Positions 44,347-52,700 of a stretch of DNA of 64,000 nt are shown here, one piece after another (position 1 is the first letter of the stretch; each line of letters opens with the position of its first letter). The stretch spans positions 7,056 through 71,055 of the forward strand of contig JALOAC010000012.1 in the NCBI GenBank assembly GCA_023228985.1. The letters are read 5' to 3'. The position numbers and the translations under genes were made by a program. The notes beneath the pieces are model-generated. The model searched no databases, had not been told where the DNA came from, and saw only the letters and a list, made by a program, of their open reading frames with translations. Origin of the DNA: Thiopseudomonas sp. (lineage in GTDB: Bacteria; Pseudomonadota; Gammaproteobacteria; Pseudomonadales; Pseudomonadaceae).

Positions 44347-45210
44347 CTACTCTGTTACAGCTTGAGAAAAACGTGCAACACCGCTCATACCCGGTAGTAA
44401 CTCAGCGATTACTTCGTCCAAGTGTCCTTCCATTTCCACACTATGCGATACCGCATCAATTCGGGCATTAATGGCGGTAATTTTAGCTGCATAACTGCGG
44501 CCTGTTTCGTTGATATCTACGGTAAAAGGACTACCCAACTGCACATCACGCAACAGTGTTGAAGGTACGTTCAAGCGGATTTTTAATGGTCCACTGCTAA
44601 CCAGCTCTAACAGGGTTTCGCCAGAATTAACGCCTTGAAAGGGTTTCACATGCACTTTCACTACGCGTCCTGCAAAGGGTGCTTGTACCTTACAGTGCTG
44701 CATTTGCGCGCGGTTTAGCTCAACTGTGGAATCAGCACGACGCAATTCAGCACGCGCAATCGCCACTTCAAACGCACCGGCTGCATCTAAGCGAAGTAAA
44801 TTATTTTTCACCGCCATATTTTCTTTGGCCGAATCACGCTCAGCCTGAGCAATACGCATACGCGCATTGGCTTCTGCACAATCAAAGGCAATTAGCGTTT
44901 GTCCCTTTTTAACCTCGGCACCCAAGCTGGCATCCAGCTCCGAGATATGCCCCATCATCTGCGACACCAGCACTGTTTCCAGTTGCGGGCTTAACAGAAT
45001 ACGAATGGCATTAGGATCAGACAGTTGCGCTGCAGGCATGTGTATTTCTGGCTGCCAACTTGCTTCATCCACAACCTGATTTAGCTCACTGGCAGGCGTT
45101 TCTTCAGCCCACGTAAAATTGGCAGTAAACAACAGAAAAGCGCCAAGCAAAACTTGGCGCAGTACGGAGTGCTGAGCTAACAGCACAGGATTATTCAGTT
45201 TCGCTAACAA
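44347..45210 (-). CDS. Periplasmic adaptor (membrane fusion) protein
   Basis: Adaptor with lipoyl halves TVLVSQMMGHISELDASLGAEVKKGQTLIAFD and KVQAPFAGRVVKVHVKPFQGVNSGETLLELV and a coiled coil between (about residues 110-170). The open frame reaches 45300, inside the tolC-like gene. I place the start at TTG 45210: AGGAAG lies 6 bases upstream and the product (288 residues) then starts with a clean signal peptide ending FLLFTANFTWA. ATG 45252 or ATG 45273 are alternatives with an odd long N-terminus. It probably bridges the inner-membrane adaptors and the TolC-like protein. Confidence 0.8.
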   Translation of the reverse strand: MLAKLNNPVLLAQHSVLRQVLLGAFLLFTANFTWAEETPASELNQVVDEASWQPEIHMPAAQLSDPNAIRILLSPQLETVLVSQMMGHISELDASLGAEVKKGQTLIAFDCAEANARMRIAQAERDSAKENMAVKNNLLRLDAAGAFEVAIARAELRRADSTVELNRAQMQHCKVQAPFAGRVVKVHVKPFQGVNSGETLLELVSSGPLKIRLNVPSTLLRDVQLGSPFTVDINETGRSYAAKITAINARIDAVSHSVEMEGHLDEVIAELLPGMSGVARFSQAVTE

Positions 45211-46720
45211 AGGTTTCTTCCTGCCATTGTTCCATGGTGACGCTGATAGCATCAGCGAGCGTAGTGAGATCATGATCGCCAACCGCTTGCGGCAACACAT
45301 CTAAACCGACTGAGTTATACACACGACCCCAAGCCGCTTGCGCGTTGGAATAAGCCACATAACGCTGGTAACGGGTCAACAGTTCACGCGCTTCGGCGCG
45401 AATCACTTCCAGCTCAGAGTCAAACTTCGATTCTGCCGCCGAGCGCGCATACTTCAACAAGCTCTCGTCTACACGCTGACTTTCCTCAGCAAATTTTAAC
45501 TCTTCCAGTGCCAAGTAATATCTCTGCACACCCACATGCACCTGAGTCAACACCGCCATCGACAGCGACATACGACGCATGTCATCAGTAATATTTTGTG
45601 ACTTGTGCGCACGATTTAAAGACGGGTACTGGGTCAGCTTAAGCACGTTCCACGACAGGCGCAAACCAACATCCGTCCAGTTACTGTTGTAGTTGTACTT
45701 GTTGGAATCATACTGCAAGCCAGCTTCCGCATTAATGTTGGGCCACAATAATAACTTAGCCGCCTTGATGTCATTGGCAGTCACACGCTTGCGGTACCAC
45801 TCTTCCATAATTTCTGGACGGTTTTGCAGCGCAATTAGCTCAAGCTCTTCCATATTGGTCGGTACAGCTGGCAGTGCTAATTCGTCTTCGTTGGCTAGCG
45901 TGAACTGGGTGCCGGGCGGTAATGACATCAACGCTGCAAGCTCAGCCTTGGCTAACTCCAGATCCTGACGACGCAATGTGAGCATACTCACCGCATCCAA
46001 CAAGGCGCGCTGATAAGACAGCACCTGCACTTGCGGCATTAAACCTTGCTCTTCAACCTGCTTAGCTTTCACTAACGCGCGCTGTGAGCGATCTAGCAAA
46101 TCATCTACTTGCTCAACTAAACGCTGCGCACCCAGCGCACGCCAATAACTGTTACGCACATCCTGAATAACGGTCTGCGCCACTTTACGGCGACGCTCGT
46201 CAGCCATCAGCACCTGATCGGCCTTCTGCTGCGCGCGGTAATAAGACACACCAAAATCAAGCGCATTCCAGGAAAACGTCAGGTTACTCATGTAACGCTC
46301 ACGCTCTTGGCTGGTTGAGGCACGCAAGCTTTCTTGACGGTCTTCAATACCAATGGATGTACCGCCTGAATCATTATTACGCCACGCGTAGCCAGCACCT
46401 GCCACCAGACGTGGCAGCATTTCGTGCTTGGATACATCGTGCAAATCCTGACTCAGCGCGCCTTCCATCAACTTCAAACGGTAGTCGAGGTTGTACTTGA
46501 GCGCACGCGCTGTGGCTTCATGAAAGCTAATTGGCGCAGTAATGGGCTCTTGCTCAGCGAACATTTGCTTGCGGTCTTGGCCAATCCGCTCCTCCAACTC
46601 ATCGGCTGTATAAGGCTTAGGGGCAACAGCACCACAGCCCACTAAGAATAACGGCAAAGCCAAAGTCACCAGTGCCGGTAGGCCTTTAAGTTTTAAACGA
46701 AAGGTTGATTCTTGGTTCAT
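45191..46720 (-). CDS. TolC-family outer-membrane efflux lipoprotein
   Basis: 509 residues. The N-terminus MNQESTFRLKLKGLPALVTLALPLFLVGCGAV has a lipobox (LVGC). Two TolC-like repeats follow, with ATARALKYNLDYRLKLMEGALS, LTFSWNALDFGVSYYRAQQKADQ, and ALQNRPEIMEEWYRKRVTANDIKAAKLLLWPNINAEAG. The lipidated N-terminus resembles RND-type outer-membrane factors. It starts 13 bases after the giant gene and is therefore the expected outer-membrane channel for the giant protein. AGAAAATGAAC spans its start region. Confidence 0.92.
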   Translation of the reverse strand: MNQESTFRLKLKGLPALVTLALPLFLVGCGAVAPKPYTADELEERIGQDRKQMFAEQEPITAPISFHEATARALKYNLDYRLKLMEGALSQDLHDVSKHEMLPRLVAGAGYAWRNNDSGGTSIGIEDRQESLRASTSQERERYMSNLTFSWNALDFGVSYYRAQQKADQVLMADERRRKVAQTVIQDVRNSYWRALGAQRLVEQVDDLLDRSQRALVKAKQVEEQGLMPQVQVLSYQRALLDAVSMLTLRRQDLELAKAELAALMSLPPGTQFTLANEDELALPAVPTNMEELELIALQNRPEIMEEWYRKRVTANDIKAAKLLLWPNINAEAGLQYDSNKYNYNSNWTDVGLRLSWNVLKLTQYPSLNRAHKSQNITDDMRRMSLSMAVLTQVHVGVQRYYLALEELKFAEESQRVDESLLKYARSAAESKFDSELEVIRAEARELLTRYQRYVAYSNAQAAWGRVYNSVGLDVLPQAVGDHDLTTLADAISVTMEQWQEETFVSETE

Positions 46721-46733
46721 TTTCTTCTCATTA

Positions 46734-49700
46734 TTAAATCAAAAAGTTTTTTTCACGTGCTGCAAACGGCAAGTGTTTGCTGGTACCACGCAACTGTTCA
46801 GTAAAGGACGCTGCCACAGGCATAACACTTTGCTGCTCGGCAAAAATATCAGCATCATCTGCATCAAACTCCTGCAGTGCTACTTCATCTTCACGCCCTT
46901 CGTTCTCTTCAACCTGTGCTGCTTGCTGTCGCTTCTGCTTGGCTTTCTCTGCTTCATCCGCATCAACTTGAGCAAACTGCATACTGCGCAAATCATTGGA
47001 GGCCAGCATGTCATCAGCACTTAAGTCCACACGGGATAAACGCCCTGTTACACGACTGTCCAAGCCCGCTGCTGTTCGCTGCGTATCGCGCACTGCATGA
47101 CTGACAAACAGGTTACGGTCCTGACCTAAACCCATCGCCAAGCTGATGCTTTGTCCGGCAAAAGGCTGGATGTGTGCTGGCGAAGAATCGGCGCGCATAT
47201 CATCCGTTTGTCGTTCTTGTTGCGACATCGCCACCTCATTGTTTACATACACAATGGGCTGTAACGGGATGGGCAGACGACGCACATCATCATGACGCTC
47301 GCCTTCGTAGAACACGCTTGGGTCAGTAATCACGGCTGAGTCAGTTAAACCTTTCATCCGCGTTATTTCTGGTGTGCCACCCAGTGGCGAATAGTTACCA
47401 TCGTTCGGTACATTGGTCACTGGCGGCGCTACCGGCGGATTGCCCGGTTTCACGTTAATGCTCAGTTTGGCCGTGTCGTCCCCACCATTACCGTCGGTGA
47501 TTTTGTAGCCAATATCTGGGATCTTGCCAATCACACCCGGATTTGGCGTGAAGGTATAACCACCGTTTTTATTAACCGTGATACTGCCCTTACCCGGTAC
47601 GGTGATGGTGATGTTACTGCCATCGGTCGGGACTTTAGTGGTGGTTCCGCCCACAGTGATTTCAGTCACTGTGATGGGGTCACCGTCGGGATCTTTGTCA
47701 TTGGTTAACAAATTGCCGGAGACGGGGGTGTCCTCGTCGGTTTCAGCGAAGTCGTTATTGGCTTCTGGGGGGGTGTTGTCCTTGATAGTAACCGTCAAGG
47801 TTGCTGTTGAAACATCACCATCGGCGTCGGTAATGGTGTAAGTATAGGTGTCCGTTAGCGTAGCATTGCCAGACAGTGCTATTACATCGGCATGGTTTGG
47901 GTTAACCACATAGGTGTAACTGCCATCAGCATTTAGCGTTAGCTTTCCGTATGTTAATTCGTGGCCAACAACAGGCGTGACGGGGCCGCTAGTCGCAGGA
48001 CCATCAGCACCAATAATGTCATTACTGTAAACATTACCCGTGACCGTTCCTGTTGCTACCAAAATCTCATTCACATCATTTTTGGCTGTTGGTACATCGT
48101 CAACGATGTAGACTTTTAACTTGCTTGACGCAGTATTATCACCTACATCTTTTACAACTAGCTCAATCTCGTCGGTTAACCCTTGCTCATCAGTCTCTTG
48201 GGTATTATTTGCCGCCTTATCCAACTTATAGGTATAAGTTAGCACTACTGATTTTGGCGCATCTGGATCACCTTTTATTGTTGCACCGGTAATAGTTAGG
48301 GTACCAAGAGGTGTTGTGACGATTAAAGGATTAGCTTGGGAAGCATTTTTAATCTGCTCTGGAGTAAACGTCACATTTCCTACTTCCAGTGTTTGCAAGC
48401 CTGTGGGCGAAGTGACCGTGATTTTGCCATTTTTGTGAATGTGTTTATTTGAACCCTTCTCACTGCCAGTTGATAAGCCAGACTCATATACTGTTGCGTG
48501 ACCGTCTGTAGTCCCATTATGGTCTTCAAACTCAACACCTAACTCTAGCGGCGTATCACCCGTTACGGTAATAACCAGCTTAGCGGTATCTGTTTTGTCA
48601 CCGTCACTTAGGGTGTAAGTGAATTCTTCGTTTAGTGTAGCGTTTTTGGCTAGCCCATAGACGTCGGAGTTGTTTTGGTCTAGCACGTAGCTATAGCTAC
48701 CATCACTGTTAATGGTGAGGGTGCCGTACTGACCTGCAATAATAGTTGCGCCTGCACCCACTGCTTCAGGGGTGCCGGTCTCACCTTTTAAGATGCCGGT
48801 GATTCTTAAGTCACCCGGGTTGTCTGGGTCGGTGTCTGTACCATTGGTTGATTCAACTCCAGATCCATTTTTATGCACACCCGTAATCACATTACCAGTG
48901 ATAGGTTGTTCATGAGTATTCAAAAGGCCGTTAGGATCATCATTTGCCACTGGTGGGTCATTCTGCACGATGATTTTTACGCCAACTGTGGCGTCACCGG
49001 TTAGCGCTCCGCCGTAACCTTGTTTATCATCATCGTTGGCATCGTTAAAGCTATAGCGCAGGTTGATGTTGTAGCTCGTGCCATGGGCTACGCCTGGGTG
49101 TTGTGAGCTATTGGCATAGGTGATGGCGCTGGCAACCGTATTAACCTTGGCAGCGTCTGCAGCGCTGTTGAAGGTAATAGTCAACAAGCCACCAACATTG
49201 GTAAAGGTCGCAACTGTAATATTATTAACTTGGATATTAGCCCCAGATACCGTGACTTTAGTGCCATCAAAGGCCAGCACATCGTCTGGATTACCTGCGA
49301 ATCCATTATTAGCTGCGTTGTTACGACCAACAATTAGCGTGGTATCGTTGTAATTATCCAGCCCACGCTCTAGCTCTAGATCGGCAATAGTGACTGCGCC
49401 CATATTAACTGCGGTGCCGAGAACGCTAGTATCTCCTGAGGTATTAACACCTTCAGTAAACTCTCGCTCAGCTGTGTTGGTAAAGATAACCGTAGGGGCA
49501 TCGTTTTCTTGTAGGTAACCAATATTCTGTTCAGCTTGTGCCGCGCCTTCGCTTAAAGTGACTTCAATGGTACCGAGTCCGTTAGCCGATCCGTCCGCAT
49601 CAAAGCGAGGCTTAAGCCTATCCTCATCACCATCAACGGTAACAGTCAGATCACCTGGTGCGGTAATGGTGTAGTCACCCAATGGCAGAGCGCCAAAGCT

Positions 49701-52700
49701 ATATTTACCGTTCGCATCGGTTGTGGTGGTTAGAGTACGTTCAGCTCCGGCTGGATTAGTCCACTTTAGAGTAACGGTTACACCACTTAGACGCGCCTCA
49801 CCAGTATCAATGCTGCCATCACGGTTTTTAGTATCGTCCCACAGCGTGCCACTGATGGTTCCGTAACCAGCAGGATCAGTACGCAGGTAATTGTTAGCAT
49901 CAACAGTTTCAGTACCGATACGCTCTCCGGTTACGGTGCCATCAATACCACCCGCCGCACCGGCAAATTTTAAGTTAGCTGAGGTTTCATCTCCCGGCAG
50001 ACTGCTCCAGGTTAAGGTTGCATTTGTATCTGTATTACCAGCTTGCTCTGCTGTGGTCGGGACCTTGACTGTGTATAACACTTCAACAGCAGTACCTGGC
50101 TCTAGTTTTTCGAAGTTAAGTTCGATACCAGAATCTGTACCAGTAACAACTGCGGTTACACCAACTGGTAAAGCATCCACTGTATAGCTGGTACCACCAA
50201 TTTTCACGCTCGTGATTGTGTATTCACTGCCACTTGGGAATTGTTCTACCAGTTTCACATCATAGGCTGGTGCCGCATTGGTGCTACCGGTAGTGAAAGT
50301 GTTGCTGACGGTTATCTGGTGCGGATCACCGCTTTGTGCGCCCGGCGCAATATCCACCACATTTTTAACTACTGCACTAATCTGTGGCTCCACCACTGTA
50401 TCTATGGTGGTGTTACTTTCACCCAGCTTGGTCGTTCCGGTGTGGATTTCAACCTTGCTGTTCAGCGCTGTGCCGGCGGTGTTTGCAGCATCATTTTTAA
50501 CAATCGCGTTAAATTCAAGAACAATATATTCTGCTTTGCTGTTATCGGTATCAGTGTTTTTAATTGTACCTAGGGTAAACTTACCGTCGGCTAAGGTAGC
50601 CGCACCACCGGGGCGATTAGCTGCATCTTGTGTGTTTGTGCTGTTTAACGTGTTTTCGATATTACCTGGTACATCTGAACTCACTACTACATGTTCGCCA
50701 CTGACATTAAAAATCCCGCCGGTACGCCCTACCAGCGCCCAAGTAGCACCACCACTTAGTAACTCGTAGCCTGATCCAAGCTGCGGTATCATGCTTAGTT
50801 CAGGAATCTCGCCCTCTGGCATTTGCATAACAACGCGGAAACGGACGATTTCACCAACCGCAACGTTTTGCGCACCATCTTTGGTATCCTCAGGAGCAAG
50901 TGTATCTTCCAAGCCACCCACACGACTCAGGGTGTACGAGGCATTCACTTCTACTGGAGCACCATCTTTGGCGGCATAGTTATTCAACACAGTAGCGTCG
51001 ATGCCCACACCACCTGAACCATCACGCTCGTTAGCATCACGCACTGAAGCGTCAGTGCTATCGATACTGCTCCATCTAACGGTTGCATCACTGTCGAACG
51101 TGGCTTTAGCGGCAACACTTGCCTTGGTTGTACCTTGAGCTTTAATGATTATGGTGTCAGTTTTTGCTAGATCAACGTTGGCATTAGCTTTGGTTTGCAG
51201 CTTATCCTTGCCGTCAACTGTTACCCATTCGAACTGGCCGGATATGTCTGTAGTGCCCTGCATCACACTCCAGTTAGCGCTCGTATTCATGCCCAGAACA
51301 CTGTCAAAAGTATCATCGAAGGTCAGGTCATAAGCATCGTAAGAGTTGGCAGCATGCTTAATAGTAATGGTGTACTCAATGGTGTCGCCGGCATCGACTT
51401 TGCCAGACTGCACACCTGCATCATCAACATTTGTATCAACGGTTTTTTCAATTGTTAGCTTAGGCTCACGAATAGTGATAGTAGAGTTATTACCGACGGC
51501 TGCAATGTTCTTATCATTATCTGCGCCAGTAGTATTACCACCCTTATCGTAAGTTAAACTCGTGCTAGGTATGCGTGTCTGGCCGTCTTGGTTGTTAGCA
51601 GCACCACTTCCGCTACTGTTGGTATTTGCTACTATTAGTTTGACGCGTATGACGAAACTATTATTAGTCGTAGTATTGTCATCAGTAACTGTCACATTGC
51701 CGAATTCGAAAACCGGATCTGCGCTCAGAGCACCAGTCATACCCGTCACTGTAGGTACACCGAGAGCACCGCCAGCGAAGTTACCTTGGAGCGCATCGCT
51801 TTGATTAGCATCAGTCCCCTTAGTTGTAATAACCTCATAACCTGTACCACCGTTATAGCTGGTATCGAGCCTCATGCCATCTGGCACTAGCGCTTTAACG
51901 TTGAGATCATGGGTCGTGCCTTCTGGCAGGGTAACGACGATGTCGTAGATCATCGTTTCGCCAATCACCATATCGGCACCTGTGGTGCTAGCTGAGCTGG
52001 AGTCGGTGTTGTCGATCGAGCCATCTTTAAAGACAATCTTGACGCTAGGCTCAGATACCGCTGCCGTGGCGGTGTCAGTGATTTTTGCTTCGCCTAGTAA
52101 GAAGTCTTTCCCATTCTCTTTACCCGCATACGTTTCTACCGAGAAGCTCGAAGTAGTAGCCTTACCTGCTGCGATAGTAGTGAGTGCGACGGCATCGTAG
52201 GTAATGATTAAAATATTGCTACCATTATTGACCGTAGTTGTTCCATTACGACCAACCGCAAGGTCTGGACCGGTATTGGTTAGTGTAATTACACCCGCAC
52301 CGGAGACAGTATAATGAGTATTTTTAATTAAAAGCGCACCATCACCTTTATACACTTTGAGGTTGGCTTCGGATAAATTTGCGGCGTCGCTACCATCCTG
52401 TTGAATGAGTTTAAAACCATCCGCCACAGTGAATGTGCTTGTAGCAATGTCATAGGCTGCCGAGCCACCCTTGTTGATGATACCTGCAGCAAAAGTGACC
52501 TTGTCACCAGCATCAATCTTAGTGATATTGCCATTAATACCATCAATACTTGTCACTGTCCCCGTGAAAGGCTGATCACTTTCTCCTGGATTCTGCCAAG
52601 TGCCGGTAGTACCGCTAATAACCCCACTGCCAGTTGTGGAAACAATTCCATGCTTGATCTCTAACACAGGCTCGTTGAGCTGGATCTTCTTGATCGCTTG

